Under the pieces are notes generated by a model. The model saw only the letters and a program-made list of their open reading frames with translations, did not search any database and was not told where the DNA came from. A stretch of DNA of 64,000 bases from DASQFI01 sp963780895 (GTDB lineage Bacteria > Acidobacteriota > Vicinamibacteria > Vicinamibacterales > SCN-69-37): the NCBI GenBank assembly GCA_963780895.1, contig CAWAEG010000008.1:186001-250000 (forward strand), written 5' to 3'. Position numbers and translations under genes: made by a program. Position 1 is the first letter of the stretch. Every line of letters begins with the position of its first letter. This document shows, one piece after another, positions 1 through 9,126 of the stretch.

Positions 1-496
1 CTCGACCTCGGCCCCGTCGTCGGCTCGAACATCGCCTTCTTCGGCGATCGGCTGGCCTGCAAGATTCACGTCGAGGACTTGTTCAACGAGGTCGAGGGCT
101 ACGCCCGCCGCTCCACGCGCGTCGGTCTCGCGGAGTCGCTCGTCAACCGACTGAGACATGCCGACGAATCGATCGACGGCGTCCTGTGCTGGGACCTCTT
201 CGACTTTCTCGACAACACCACGGGCAAGGAGCTCGCGACGCGGCTCGCGAGTCTGCTGCGGCCAGGCGGCGTGCTGTACGGCTTCTTCGGCACGACGCCG
301 GTCGAGCTCGCTGCACTACACACGCTTCGCCGTCGCTTCTGAAAACAGCTTCCGCCAGAAGACCTACCCGGCCACCGCGGTTCGCCGGAACGTGCTGCTG
401 ACCCGCGACATCAACCGGATGTTCGAGGGCCTGGTCGTCGCCGAGTCCGTCCTGCTCAAGAGCAGCACCCGAGAGACCCTGTTCCGCAAGCCCTGA
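1..496 (+). CDS. Class I SAM-dependent methyltransferase, C-terminal part (cut by window start, one frameshift)
   Basis: The 5' end lies outside the window. Reading from base 1, the protein shows a Rossmann-type methyltransferase second half: a loop with HVEDLF, then SIDGVLCWDLFDFL (the usual motif before strand 4) and LLRPGGVLYGFF (the post-motif glycine turn). The frame breaks near 300-315 and continues one base over as HYTRFAVASENSF through to the stop at 494-496. No substrate can be inferred, because the SAM-binding motif I region is mostly missing. It is transcribed in the same direction as the SAM hydrolase that starts 74 bases downstream. The frameshift resembles the many others in this part of the window and is more likely a sequence error than decay. 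Confidence 0.55.
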
Positions 497-570
497 GGCC
501 GGGGAGACTCCCCTGGCGTCGCGTTCTTCAGACGTTCCCCTCGAAACTGTGAAAAACTAACGGGTCGGCC

Positions 571-1366
571 ATGCGCCCGATCATCGCCTTGCTGAGCGAC
601 TTCGGGACCCGCGATCACTACGCGGGGGTGATGAAGGGTGTCATCCTCAGTATTTGTCCGGAGGCGACGCTCGTGGACGTATCCCACGACCTGCCGGCCC
701 ACGACATCCCGTTCGCGGCCCTCGAGCTCGCCGCCACCTACAAGTACTTTCCGGCCGGAACGATCTTTCTCGCCGTCGTCGACCCTGGCGTCGGGACGTC
801 ACGCCGGGGCCTGGCCGCGGAGGCCGGCGACTGGCGGTTCGTCGCTCCTGATAACGGCGTCCTGACGGCGGTCTTTCAGGACGTCGCCGCCCAAGAAAGT
901 GGTCGAGCTGACGGAGCGGCGGTTCGCGCGACCGACGGTCAGCCGGACGTTCGAGGGGCGCGATCGCTTTGCGCCCGCGGCGGCGTGGATCGCCAAGGGC
1001 ACGCAACTCCAGGCGCTCGGCCGGATCGTCACGGACTATCAGCTGCTGGACCTGCCGCGGCCGAGGTTCGAAGACGGCGTCCTCCGCGGATCGGTCGTTC
1101 GCGTCGATCGATTCGGCAACGTCGTGACCAACCTCGATCGCCGTTCGTGCGAACGGCTGGCCGACGGCACGCGCGGCCTGCAGTTGACGGTACGGCGGCC
1201 AGTCGATCGCGCGGCTCGTCTCGACCTATTCCGATATCGCCCCTGGCGAGATCGGCGCGCTGTTCGGCAGCACCGGATCACCTGGAATGCGCCGCGCACG
1301 CGGCCAGCGCCGCCGAGCAGCTCGGCGTCGCCGTGGGGGATCCGGTGGAGCTGCGCCGCGGCATGA
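571..1366 (+). CDS. SAM hydrolase / S-adenosyl-L-methionine hydroxide adenosyltransferase family protein (frameshifted)
   Basis: The N-terminus MRPIIALLSDFGTRDHY and the following SHDLPAHDI and VVDPGVGTSRR segments match the DUF62 family, which cleaves SAM to adenosine and methionine; the early Asp and the DPGVG loop are the family hallmarks. The frame shifts near 895, where it continues as KVVELTERRF, and again near 1270, where the C-terminal beta-barrel reads SAAEQLGVAVGDPVELRRG. The total length of about 265 codons suits the family. The stop TGA at 1364-1366 overlaps the next ATG (1363) as ATGA, but the last coding stretch is in the wrong frame to use it, so a third indel must lie near the end. 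The function is confident at family level; the physiological role is unknown. Confidence 0.75.
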
Positions 1367-2593
1367 GTGACTTCGTGTCGCCGATGATTGATTTCGAGCT
1401 GTCCGAAGAGCACCGAATCCTGGAACAAACCGTCCGCGACTGGGGCGCCCGCGAAGTGGCGCCGCGCATCCGCGATCTCGACCGCGAGCACAAGTTCGAC
1501 CGCGGCGTGCTGCCGCAGATGGCGAAGCTCGGGCTCCTCGGCGTTTCGGTGCCCGCGCAGTACGGCGGCGCGGGGATGGACTACATCAGCCTCGGGCTCG
1601 TGAGCGAGGAGCTCGAATACGTCGACACGTCGCTCCGGGTGATCATGTCGGTGCACGCGGGGCTGAACTGCCTCACGCTGCTCACGTGGGGCACGGAAGA
1701 TCAGAAGCAGCGCTACCTCGTCCCGCAGGCGCAGGGCCAGAAAATCGCGACCTACGGGTTGACCGAGCCCGCGGCGGGCAGCGACGTCCGCGGCATCCAG
1801 ACCGTCGCGGTAAAGAAGGGCGACCGCTACCTCCTCACAGGCGAGAAGATGTGGATCTCGCTCGCCGACGTCGCCGACAACTTCCTCGTCTTTGCGTGGA
1901 CGGACCCCGAGCTCAAGAAACAGCGCAATACCGCCGGCCTCAGCGCGTTCATCGTCGAGCGGGCGATTCAAAGGGTTCTCGAGCGGGACGCTGACGCACA
2001 AGTGGGGCATCCTCGCGGGCAACACCGGCTTCTTCAAGATGGACGAGGTGGAGGTGCCGGCCGAGAACGTCGTCGGCAAGCCCGGCGAAGGATTCAAGAT
2101 CGCGATGTTCGCGCTCGACCAGGGCCGCTTCACGGTGGCGGCCGGCGCGACCGGTCTGATCCGCGCGTGCCGTGACGCGAGCGCGAAGTACGCGGGCGAG
2201 CGTCGCGCCTTCGGCGTCGAGATCGCGCAGCACCAGCTCGTGAAAGAGATGATCGCGCAGATGGAATCCGACTATCAGGCGTCGAGGCTCCTCTGGCTGC
2301 GATCGGGCTGGCTCAAGAACGTCGGCCGCCGCAACACGCGCGAGACGGGACTCGCCAAATGGTTCGCGACCGTGGCCTCGGAACGCGCCGCCGGCGACGC
2401 CGTCCAGATTCACGGCGCCAACGGCTACTCCGACGAATATCCGGTCGGCCGCTTCTATCGCAACTGCAAGGGCGCGGTCATCTACGAGGGCACGCGCGAG
2501 ATTCACAAACTCATGCAGGCCGACTACGTGCTCGGCTTCCGCAGCGATCGGCCGATTCGCTGCGAGCTCCCGCCGTTCGGAGACCAGCCGTGA
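1363..2593 (+). CDS. Acyl-CoA dehydrogenase (one frameshift)
   Basis: This is a flavoprotein of the acyl-CoA dehydrogenase superfamily, which oxidises acyl-CoA thioesters at alpha-beta and passes electrons to ETF. The sequence shows DFELSEEHRILEQTVRDW at the N-terminus, YGGAGMDY, the FAD-binding YGLTEPAAGSD motif, the GEKMWIS strand, and the C-terminal QIHGANGY plus YRNCKGAVIYEGTREIHK. The frame breaks near 1966-1975, inside the usual GFSSGT segment; the product is whole apart from that. The profile (LTEPAAGSD, EIHKLMQADYVLG) is closest to glutaryl-CoA dehydrogenase or short-chain types, but the substrate cannot be fixed. Start 1363 is chosen because it overlaps the upstream stop; the in-frame ATG 1384 is an alternative. 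It overlaps the glpX start as GTGA. Confidence 0.88.
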
Positions 2594-3588
2594 CGCGCCG
2601 CGATGTGTCATTCGACCTCTCGCTCGAGCTGCTGAAGGTCGTCGAGCAGGCCGCGGTGGCCTGCGCGCAGACGATGGGCCAGGGCGACCGGACCGGCTCG
2701 GACAAGGCCGCCGTCGAAGCGATGCGGCGCACGCTGGACGATGTCCCGATCGACGGCACGATCGTGATCGGCGAGGGCGAACGCGACGAGGCGCCGATGC
2801 TCTTCATCGGCGAAAAGGTCGGGCAGGCCGCACACGGGCAGACCGGGCTGCCTGCCGTGGACATCGCGGTCGATCCGCTCGAAGGCACGAACCTCTGCGC
2901 GACGGGCGCGCCGAACGCCATCGCCGTGCTGGCCGCGTCGACGAAGGGCGGCCTGCTGCACGCGCCCGATCTCTATATGGAGAAGCTGGTGGTCGGTCCG
3001 CGGGCCCGGCACACGGTGAGCCTCGACCGGCCCGTGAAGTCCGAACCTGAAGGCGATCGCGAAAGCGCTCGAGCGCAAGGTCGAGGACCTCGTCGTCATG
3101 GTGCTCGACCGCCCGCGGCACGAAAAGCTCATCTCGGACATCCGTGCGGCGGGCGCACGGATCCGGCTCATCGGAGACGGCGATCTGTCGGCTGGGATCG
3201 CGGCGGCGCTCGAAGGCTCCGGCGTTCACGCCGTCATGGGCACCGGCGGCGCGCCGGAAGGCGTGCTCACCGCGGCCGCCATGCGGTGCCTCGGCGGGGA
3301 GATCTACGCGCGGCTCGTGGTCTCGAAGCCCGACACGAGGAACGCAGCCGCGCGATGGGCATCACCGACTTCAAGCGCATCTATTCCGCGACGGATCTGG
3401 CGTCGGGCGACTCGATCACCTTCGTCGCCACGGGCGTGACCGACGGCGCGCTCATGAAGGGCGTGCGGTTTTTCGGCCACGGCATCCGCACCAGCTCGGT
3501 CGTCATGCAGAACGAGCCGCACCAGATTCGGTTCATCGACACCATTCACGTCCATCGCACGGATGACGATTTGCGGATCCGCTTCTGA
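2590..3588 (+). CDS. glpX: Fructose-1,6-bisphosphatase class II (two frameshifts)
   Basis: GlpX hydrolyses fructose-1,6-bisphosphate in gluconeogenesis. The metal-binding core is clear: GEGERDEAPML (family consensus GEGERDEAPMLYIGE) followed by VDPLEGTNL. The second half carries the sugar-binding LIGDGDLSAGI and GTGGAPEGV motifs, and the end has TFVATGVTDG. The frame changes near 3043 (an extra base before NLKAIAK) and returns near 3345 (a missing base before EERSRAMGI). The reconstructed length of about 333 residues equals the family's usual size, so both shifts look like sequence errors. The GTG start at 2590 overlaps the previous stop. This is the only FBPase in the window. Confidence 0.92.
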   Translation: MTRRDVSFDLSLELLKVVEQAAVACAQTMGQGDRTGSDKAAVEAMRRTLDDVPIDGTIVIGEGERDEAPMLFIGEKVGQAAHGQTGLPAVDIAVDPLEGTNLCATGAPNAIAVLAASTKGGLLHAPDLYMEKLVVGPRARHTVSLDRPVKSEPEGDRESARAQGRGPRRHGARPPAARKAHLGHPCGGRTDPAHRRRRSVGWDRGGARRLRRSRRHGHRRRAGRRAHRGRHAVPRRGDLRAARGLEARHEERSRAMGITDFKRIYSATDLASGDSITFVATGVTDGALMKGVRFFGHGIRTSSVVMQNEPHQIRFIDTIHVHRTDDDLRIRF

Positions 3589-3600
3589 TCCTGCGCCCGG

Positions 3601-3627
3601 CCGCTTTTGCCAAGGCTACGGCGAGCC
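3601..3627. repeat. Short palindromic repeat, family C copy 1
   Basis: This lies between glpX and the MFS gene. It reads CCGCTTTTGCC, then GCTACGGCGAGCC, and resembles copies at 8867-8893 and 46902-46935, which share a CCNCCTTCGC-N4-GCTACGGYG outline. The likeness is partial, so membership of one family is an inference. Confidence 0.35.
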
Positions 3628-3636
3628 GGCCGGGCA

Positions 3637-4824
3637 ATGACCCACTGGCGCCGGAACCAGACGGCCGTCACGATCGCGACGTTCATCGGCTTCACCGGCT
3701 TCACGATCGTGATGCCGTTTCTGCCGCTGTACTTCGAGCAGCTCGGCGTCCACGACCCCTCGGAGATCGCGATCTGGTCCGGTCTCAGCCTGGGCATCAC
3801 GCCGGCCATCACGGCGGTGATGGCGCCCGTCTGGGCCCGCGTCGCCGATCGGTTCGGGCGCAAGCTCATGGTCGCGCGGTCGCTCGCGAGCTTCGTGCTC
3901 ATCATGAGCCTGCTCGGCGTTCGTCCAGGCGCCGTGGCAGGTCTTCCTGCTGCGCGCGATCCAGGGGCTGTTTGCGGGCTACGGGCCGATTGCGATGGCG
4001 ATGGCCGCCGAGTCGGCGCCGCCCGAGCAGGTCGCGACGGCGATCGGCTGGGTCCAGACGCGCGCAGCGGCTCGGACCCGCGCTCGGCCCGGTCATCGGC
4101 GGCACGCTCGCGCGGCGCGCTGGGGTTGCGAAACACCTTTCTGGTGTCGGCGACGTTCTATCTCTTCGCGCTTCTGCTCATCGTGGTCGGGTTCCGCGAG
4201 CCTCCCGAGCGGCGCGCGGCGGAGCCCGCGGGTGCGAATGCCGCAACGTCCCTCCGGACGCTGCGGCGCGTGCCGCATTTCCTGCTCTTCATGGCGACGG
4301 TCTTCTGCCTGCAGCTCGTCGATCGGAGCTTCGGCCCGATCCTGCCGCTGTATCTCCGCGAGGCCGGCGCCGGCATGGCGGTCATTCCGTTTCTGGCGGG
4401 CGTGATTTTCACGACCACCGCGGGCGCCGCCGCCGTCGGCAATCAGATCGCGGGCTGGCTGCTGCGACGGTGGCAGCCCTCGCTGCTCGTGCCCGCCGCG
4501 TCGGCACTCGCGGGCATCGGGACGTTCGTGTTCGGCGCCGGTGCGCCAACAGGCGTGTTGATTGTCACCGCCGCTGTCATGGGACTGGGGCTCGGCGTCG
4601 CCACGACCGCCGTGTACACGGCCGCGACGCACGCCGTGGCGCCGTCGGCGCGAACGGTCGCGTTTGGATATCTCAGTACGGCGTACCTGGCCGGACTGGC
4701 CGTGAGTCCGATGCTGGCGGGGCTCGTCGGATCCATCAGCGTCCGGGCCGTGTTTCTCGTCGACGCCATCGGGCTTGGCCTGCTGGCGTGGATCGTCCAG
4801 AAGCGGATGTCCGAACCGCGATGA
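3637..4824 (+). CDS. MFS transporter (three frame changes in the middle)
   Basis: This is a polytopic inner-membrane transporter of the major facilitator superfamily, about 396 residues. Hydrophobic helices are visible from TIATFIGFTGFTIVMPFLPLYF onward. The loop between helices 2 and 3 carries the MFS signature VADRFGRKLMV, and a second set of six helices follows from about base 4290. Between about 3917 and 4110 the frame moves twice before returning; the middle reads AIQGLFAGYGPIAMAMAAESAP then LGPALGPVIGG, as expected for helices 4-5. Helices TTAGAAAVGNQIAGWLL and FGYLSTAYLAGLAVSP lie in the C-half. The substrate is unknown; the drug:proton antiporter type is plausible. ATG 3637 is chosen because the hydrophobic region starts there; an upstream ATG at 3607 adds ten unlikely residues. 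Confidence 0.8.
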   Translation: MTHWRRNQTAVTIATFIGFTGFTIVMPFLPLYFEQLGVHDPSEIAIWSGLSLGITPAITAVMAPVWARVADRFGRKLMVARSLASFVLIMSLLGVRPGAVAGLPAARDPGAVCGLRADCDGDGRRVGAARAGRDGDRLGPDARSGSDPRSARSSAARSRGALGLRNTFLVSATFYLFALLLIVVGFREPPERRAAEPAGANAATSLRTLRRVPHFLLFMATVFCLQLVDRSFGPILPLYLREAGAGMAVIPFLAGVIFTTTAGAAAVGNQIAGWLLRRWQPSLLVPAASALAGIGTFVFGAGAPTGVLIVTAAVMGLGLGVATTAVYTAATHAVAPSARTVAFGYLSTAYLAGLAVSPMLAGLVGSISVRAVFLVDAIGLGLLAWIVQKRMSEPR

Positions 4825-5453
4825 CTGTCTTGACCGTCGATCCCGTATCGTGTCGCGTGGAAGATCTTCGCGACGCCGTCGAATGGCTTCGCGCCGGTCG
4901 CATCGTCGCATTTCCGACCGACACGTTTTATGGCCTCGCGGTCGACCCGGCTTCGTCGCCGGCCGTTCGAGATCTGTTCAGGCTCAAGGGCCGGCAGGCG
5001 GAGGTGGCCGTACCGCTCATCGCGTCCTCTCTCTCCCAGGTTGAATCCCTGGGCGTTCCGTGGACGGCCGCCATGAAAACACTGGCCCGAACCTTCTGGC
5101 CCGGCCCGGTGTCCCTTATCTGTGAGGCCCCCGCCGGGATTTCTCCCGGTGTTCACGGCGGCGCCGGCACCGTCGCGATCCGTGTCCCCGATCATCGCGT
5201 CGCGCGAACGCTCGCCGACGCGTGGGGCGCACCGATCACGGCGACGAGCGCAAATCGATCCGGCGAGCCGCCCGTGCAGTCTGCCGAGGCGCTGACTTTT
5301 CTCGCCGCCGATGCCGCGGTGCTCGTCGTGGATGGCGGCATGACGCCCGGCGGCGCGCCGTCGACCATCGTGGATGCGCGCGGCCAGACGCCGGTGCTCG
5401 TGCGCGCCGGAGCGATCGCGTGGAACCGCGTGCTAGAATCGATTCAAGGATGA
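4821..5453 (+). CDS. tsaC: L-threonylcarbamoyladenylate synthase (Sua5/YciO/YrdC family)
   Basis: This enzyme makes threonylcarbamoyl-AMP from threonine, bicarbonate and ATP, the first step of the t6A37 tRNA modification. The 210-residue protein is one YrdC domain: GRIVAFPTDTFYGLA near residue 27, the basic FRLKGRQ loop that binds nucleotide, FWPGPVSLI, VAIRVPDH, and TATSANRSGEPP near residue 145. It is full length for the short TsaC form and lacks the extra Sua5 C-terminal domain. Its ATG overlaps the MFS stop and its own stop overlaps the hflX ATG (both ATGA), so the genes are translationally coupled. Confidence 0.92.
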   Translation: MTVLTVDPVSCRVEDLRDAVEWLRAGRIVAFPTDTFYGLAVDPASSPAVRDLFRLKGRQAEVAVPLIASSLSQVESLGVPWTAAMKTLARTFWPGPVSLICEAPAGISPGVHGGAGTVAIRVPDHRVARTLADAWGAPITATSANRSGEPPVQSAEALTFLAADAAVLVVDGGMTPGGAPSTIVDARGQTPVLVRAGAIAWNRVLESIQG

Positions 5454-6751
5454 GCAAGCGACGGGTCGTGTCGAACGCGCCGCCGCGCGATCGCGCCGCG
5501 CTCGTCAGCCTCGTCACTCGCCACGCGCGGACGATCAGCGCTGACTCCGACGAGCTTCTCGAAGAACTGACGGGCCTGGCGCGCGCCGCCGGGGCCGAAG
5601 TCGTGCTGGCAGTCGCGCAGACACGCGGAACGCCGGACCCGGCCACGCTCATCGGCTCGGGCAAAGCCGAATCGCTGGCCGAGGCGGCGCGGCAGGCGAA
5701 CGCGACCGTCATCATCTTCGACCACGATCTGACGCCCGCGCAGGCGCGCAACCTGGAAAAACGCTGCGGGCGCCGCGTCATCGATCGCACCGAGCTGATT
5801 CTCGACATCTTCGCGCTGCGCGCGCAAACGCGCGAAGGACAGCTGCAGGTCGAGCTCGCGCAGCTGCAGTACCTGCTGCCGAGGCTGGCCGGATCGAGCG
5901 ACGCGTTGTCGCGGCTCGGCGGCGGGATCGGCACGCGGGGCCCCGGCGAAACGAAGCTCGAGACCGACCGCCGGCGCATCAGGCACCGCATTGCGGGCCT
6001 CAAAGCTGAAATCGCGATCGTCCGCCGGCGGCGCGGATACCTGCGCGACCGCCGCAAGCGGACGAACCTCCCGACCGTGGCGCTGGTCGGCTACACGAAC
6101 GCCGGCAAGACGACGCTGTTCAACCTGCTCACGGGCGCGACGGCGACCGCCTCGCACGCGCTGTTCGTCACGCTCGACCCGCTGCTGCGCCGCGTGAAGC
6201 TCGGCGATGCGCGTCAGATCCTGGTCTCGGACACGGTCGGATTCATCGACCGGCTCCCGCATCAGCTCGTGGCGGCGTTTCACGCGACGCTCGAGGAAGT
6301 CGCGGCCGCCGATCTGCTCATGCACGTCATCGATGCGTCGGCGCCGGACCGGACGCGCCGATCGGACGCCGTCCGCGCCGTGCTGGCCGAGGTCGGCGCC
6401 GAGCGGATTCCGACCGTGGACGTCTTCAACAAGATCGACCTGCTCGGTGAGGGAGAGTCGGAACGGTTGAGCGCGGCGCACCCAGAGGCCGTCCTGCTGT
6501 CTGCTCGACTCGGGTCAGGCCGCGATCACCTGCTCGACGTCATTGCCGGACGCCTGGCGATGGACTCCCAGCGGATGACACTGCAGCTCGACGGGTCGAA
6601 CGAAGCCGACCGCAAGCTGCTGGCCAGCCTCTACCGTCACGCCCGCGTCGTGCGCGTGGACAGGGGGGGTGAGGCAGCGCAGCTTTCGATCGAAGCCGAC
6701 GTGCCTCGACGGCTGATCAATCGCTTTCGACGCGCCCGGGTGCCGGCATGA
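5450..6751 (+). CDS. hflX: GTPase HflX, ribosome-associated
   Basis: HflX is a TRAFAC-class GTPase that binds the 50S subunit and splits stalled ribosomes. The 433-residue protein has the N-terminal HflX domain (GTPDPATLIGSGKAESLAEAA, FDHDLTPAQARNLE) and the glycine-rich linker SRLGGGIGTRGPGETKLETDRR. A G domain follows, with G1 GYTNAGKTTLFN, G3 DTVGFIDRLP and G4 NKID. A short C-terminal domain ends the protein. The frame is intact with no truncation. It is coupled by ATGA overlaps to tsaC upstream and to the TPR lipoprotein downstream. Confidence 0.96.
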   Translation: MSKRRVVSNAPPRDRAALVSLVTRHARTISADSDELLEELTGLARAAGAEVVLAVAQTRGTPDPATLIGSGKAESLAEAARQANATVIIFDHDLTPAQARNLEKRCGRRVIDRTELILDIFALRAQTREGQLQVELAQLQYLLPRLAGSSDALSRLGGGIGTRGPGETKLETDRRRIRHRIAGLKAEIAIVRRRRGYLRDRRKRTNLPTVALVGYTNAGKTTLFNLLTGATATASHALFVTLDPLLRRVKLGDARQILVSDTVGFIDRLPHQLVAAFHATLEEVAAADLLMHVIDASAPDRTRRSDAVRAVLAEVGAERIPTVDVFNKIDLLGEGESERLSAAHPEAVLLSARLGSGRDHLLDVIAGRLAMDSQRMTLQLDGSNEADRKLLASLYRHARVVRVDRGGEAAQLSIEADVPRRLINRFRRARVPA

Positions 6752-8106
6752 GCCAGGTCACGCGCCGCTCGATTGTGATCGCCGCCGCGATGCTGGTGGC
6801 GGGATGTGCGAGCCGGACGCGGCCGGTCGCGGTTCCTGGCGCGCCGGCGTTTCCCGACTATCCACGGCTCGAGATTCCCGCCAACCTGCGCGTCGCCGAG
6901 GACGTTCGCGATCGCCATGAGCTCGCGTGGCAGCACCTGCAGGCGGGCGACCTGCGGAACGCCAACCGGGAGTTCAACGAATCCTTGAAGCGGTCAGCGA
7001 CGTTCTATCCGGCCGAGACGGGCCTTGGGTTCGTCGCGCTGGCCGGCCGTGACTTCAAGCAGGCGTCCTCACGCTTCACCGCGGCGCTGGCGAAAAACGA
7101 TCGATACCTGCCCGCGTGGCTCGGGCTGGCGGATGCGCACGTCGGGCTCGGGAACGACATCGAGGCGATCGCCGCGCTCGAGCGGGCCCTCGAGATCGAT
7201 CCGAAGCGCGAGGCGCTGCGGGACCGGCTGGAGCTGCTCAGATTCAAGGAAGTGCAGTCGCTCATCGGCGCGGGTCAGCGCGCCCGGCAGGCCAACCGCT
7301 ACGACGAAGCCGCCAGGCTGCTCGAACGGGCACTGACGCTGTCGCCGTCGAGCACCATCATCCTTCGCGAGCTCTCCGCGCTCGAGACCGCGCGCGGGTC
7401 GCTCGACGCCGCGGCGGAGCACGCACGGCGGGCGATTCAGATCGACGCGAACGACGCCGAGTCGCATGCCGTGCTGGGAGCGGTCCTCGAAGCGCGGCAG
7501 CAGTATCGCGACGCGGCCGCCGCGTACGGCCGCGCGGCGGCCATCGACCCGCGCCCCATCTGGCGCGAACGCAGCACGGCGCTCCGCGAGAAGGCCAATC
7601 TGAGCGCCATCCCGGCGGAATTCAGGGACCTGCCGGCCGCCGCAGCCGTCTCTCGAGCCCAGGTCGCGGCGCTCATCGGCACGCGGCTCGAGGTCCTGGT
7701 GGAGCGCGCGCCGAAGAAAGTGGCGGCCGTCGCGACCGACGTCCGCACGCACTGGGCCGCTCCCTGGATTCTGCCCATCACGCAGGCGGGCATCATGGAG
7801 GTGCTTCCGAACCACACCTTCCAGCCGGCGGCGACCGTTCGTCGCGCCGATCTCGCCAAGGTCCTCGAGCAGCTCCTCGCCGTGCTGGCCACGGAGCGTC
7901 AGATCGATCTCGGCCGCTGGCGGGCGTCCCGGCCGCGATTCGCGGACCTGCCGCCGACGAATCTCTTCTACAACGCGGCGGCGCTCGCCGTCGCGTCGGG
8001 CGCGATGGACACGCGCGAGGGCGATCGGTTCGAGCCGACGCGACCCGTCACAGGCGCCGAGCTCGTGGCCGCCATCGAGCGCATCGAACAGCTCGCCGGC
8101 AGGTAG
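6748..8106 (+). CDS. TPR-repeat lipoprotein with an S-layer-homology-like C-terminal region
   Basis: This is a predicted outer-envelope lipoprotein of 452 residues. A signal peptide ends in the lipobox LVAGC (Cys about residue 21). Residues of about 55-290 form a run of tetratricopeptide repeats (for example LAWQHLQAGDLRNANREF and AWLGLADAHVGLGNDIEA). After a basic linker, the last 130 residues carry patterns like two SLH modules: DVRTHWAAPWILPITQAGIMEVLPNHTFQPAATVRRADLA (quoted here as spaced motifs DVRTHWAA, GIMEV, NHTFQPAATV) and FADLPPTNLFYNAAALAVASGAM. The partner is unknown; TPR plus SLH suggests a scaffold bound to cell wall polymer or another envelope protein. The 1-base-overlap placement after hflX suggests co-expression. 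Confidence 0.75.
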   Translation: MSQVTRRSIVIAAAMLVAGCASRTRPVAVPGAPAFPDYPRLEIPANLRVAEDVRDRHELAWQHLQAGDLRNANREFNESLKRSATFYPAETGLGFVALAGRDFKQASSRFTAALAKNDRYLPAWLGLADAHVGLGNDIEAIAALERALEIDPKREALRDRLELLRFKEVQSLIGAGQRARQANRYDEAARLLERALTLSPSSTIILRELSALETARGSLDAAAEHARRAIQIDANDAESHAVLGAVLEARQQYRDAAAAYGRAAAIDPRPIWRERSTALREKANLSAIPAEFRDLPAAAAVSRAQVAALIGTRLEVLVERAPKKVAAVATDVRTHWAAPWILPITQAGIMEVLPNHTFQPAATVRRADLAKVLEQLLAVLATERQIDLGRWRASRPRFADLPPTNLFYNAAALAVASGAMDTREGDRFEPTRPVTGAELVAAIERIEQLAGR

Positions 8107-8111
8107 AGGCC

Positions 8112-8654
8112 GTGCTCACCGCCGCCAATCAGCTCACGCTACTGCGTCTGCTGCTCGTCCCCGTCTTCGCGCTGTGCATGCTGTATTCGCGGCCCGGGTG
8201 GGCGCTGGTGACGTTCGCGGTCGCGGCGCTCACCGACGCCCTTGACGGCCTGATCGCGCGCCTCACGCGGCAGCAGACCACCATCGGCGCCTGGCTCGAC
8301 CCGATGGCCGACAAGCTCCTGCTCGCGACGATGTTCATCACGCTGACGATGCCGAATCTCGCGCCGGTGGCGCAGTTGCCGCTCTGGCTCACCGTCCTCG
8401 TGCTGAGCCGCGACATCGCCATCGTCCTGACCGTCGCGATCGTCAACCTCGCGGTCTCGCATCGGACGTTCCGCCCGTCGCTCCTGGGCAAAGCCGCGAC
8501 CGTGATCTACGTCATCACGGGCGTCGTGACGCTGTACGCGAACTATCAGGGAACCGGCATCGCGCTCGTCCAGATGTGCGTCTATCTCTCGCTCGCGATC
8601 ACGCTGCTGTCGGGGTTCGAGTATCTGTACAAGATGTCGCGCGGCGACGCCTAG
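8112..8654 (+). CDS. CDP-alcohol phosphatidyltransferase family membrane protein
   Basis: This integral membrane enzyme transfers a phosphatidyl group from CDP-diacylglycerol to an alcohol. It contains the full catalytic signature D-x2-DG-x2-AR-x8-G-x3-D-x3-D, beginning DALDGLIAR and ending with WLDPMADK. It has 180 residues and about five or six membrane segments. The GTG start (VLTAANQLTLLRLLL) lies 6 bases after the preceding stop. A second family member at 49696 is closer to PgsA, so this one may be a cardiolipin-synthase-like or other phospholipid synthase. The exact alcohol cannot be told from sequence. A long intergenic repeat region follows. Confidence 0.85.
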   Translation: MLTAANQLTLLRLLLVPVFALCMLYSRPGWALVTFAVAALTDALDGLIARLTRQQTTIGAWLDPMADKLLLATMFITLTMPNLAPVAQLPLWLTVLVLSRDIAIVLTVAIVNLAVSHRTFRPSLLGKAATVIYVITGVVTLYANYQGTGIALVQMCVYLSLAITLLSGFEYLYKMSRGDA

Positions 8655-8681
8655 AAATCCCGCTCCGGGTCATAGATCAGC

Positions 8682-9063
8682 GTCGCTGGGCGCCGGCGAT
8701 CGCCGCGTGCGTGGCGTATCGTCTTGTCCCTCGCTTCGCGCCGCGATTGCCGATGCCTGGCGTATCGTCCTACTGGCCCACTCGCCGCTCCGAGAGCGTT
8801 TTCCAGATCTGCGTAGCATGTTCCTGCGGCCTCCCGCTCGCCGCTTGCCGCAAGGCAGCGTGATCGCCGCCTCCGCTGAAGCTACGGCGGGCCAAGGGGC
8901 CTGCCTCGCGGCGCTCGCAAAGGTCGGCCTTCGGAACACGCTACGCAGATCTGGAAAACGCCCGAGTCGGGCCCGCAGGACGCACCGCCACGCATCGGCC
9001 GACGCGGTGCTTCGCAGCGGGCCGCCGGACGACACGCCACTCACGCGGCCGCCGGCTCCTCGC
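8682..9063. repeat. Long inverted repeat, left copy (family A), itself palindromic
   Basis: The reverse complement of this 382-base stretch closely matches 9828-10177; by eye it is nearly identical over long blocks, with scattered differences. It holds two opposed copies of the 19-mer TTTTCCAGATCTGCGTAGC (about 8799-8817 and, inverted, 8940-8958), so it can fold on itself. The copy carries about 35 extra bases at 8865-8899 that look like a separate family C repeat. No credible gene is seen inside. Confidence 0.85.
8867..8893. repeat. Short palindromic repeat, family C copy 2
   Basis: This reads CCGCCTCCGCT, then GAAGCTACGGCGGGCC, inserted in the left long inverted repeat and absent from its partner. 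That difference suggests an independent small mobile repeat. The pattern resembles 3601-3627 and 46902-46935. Confidence 0.4.
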
Positions 9064-9126
9064 TCGAAGTACAAAAGCGTCGGTAGTGGGTAGTGGGCTC
9101 CCTTGACCTAAGGCCGATCCAACGAA

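Noticed and set aside
1039..2133. 364-residue minus-strand ORF over the acyl-CoA dehydrogenase
   Set aside because: The plus-strand protein has clear family motifs. The minus reading is Arg/Leu/Ala-rich without motifs.
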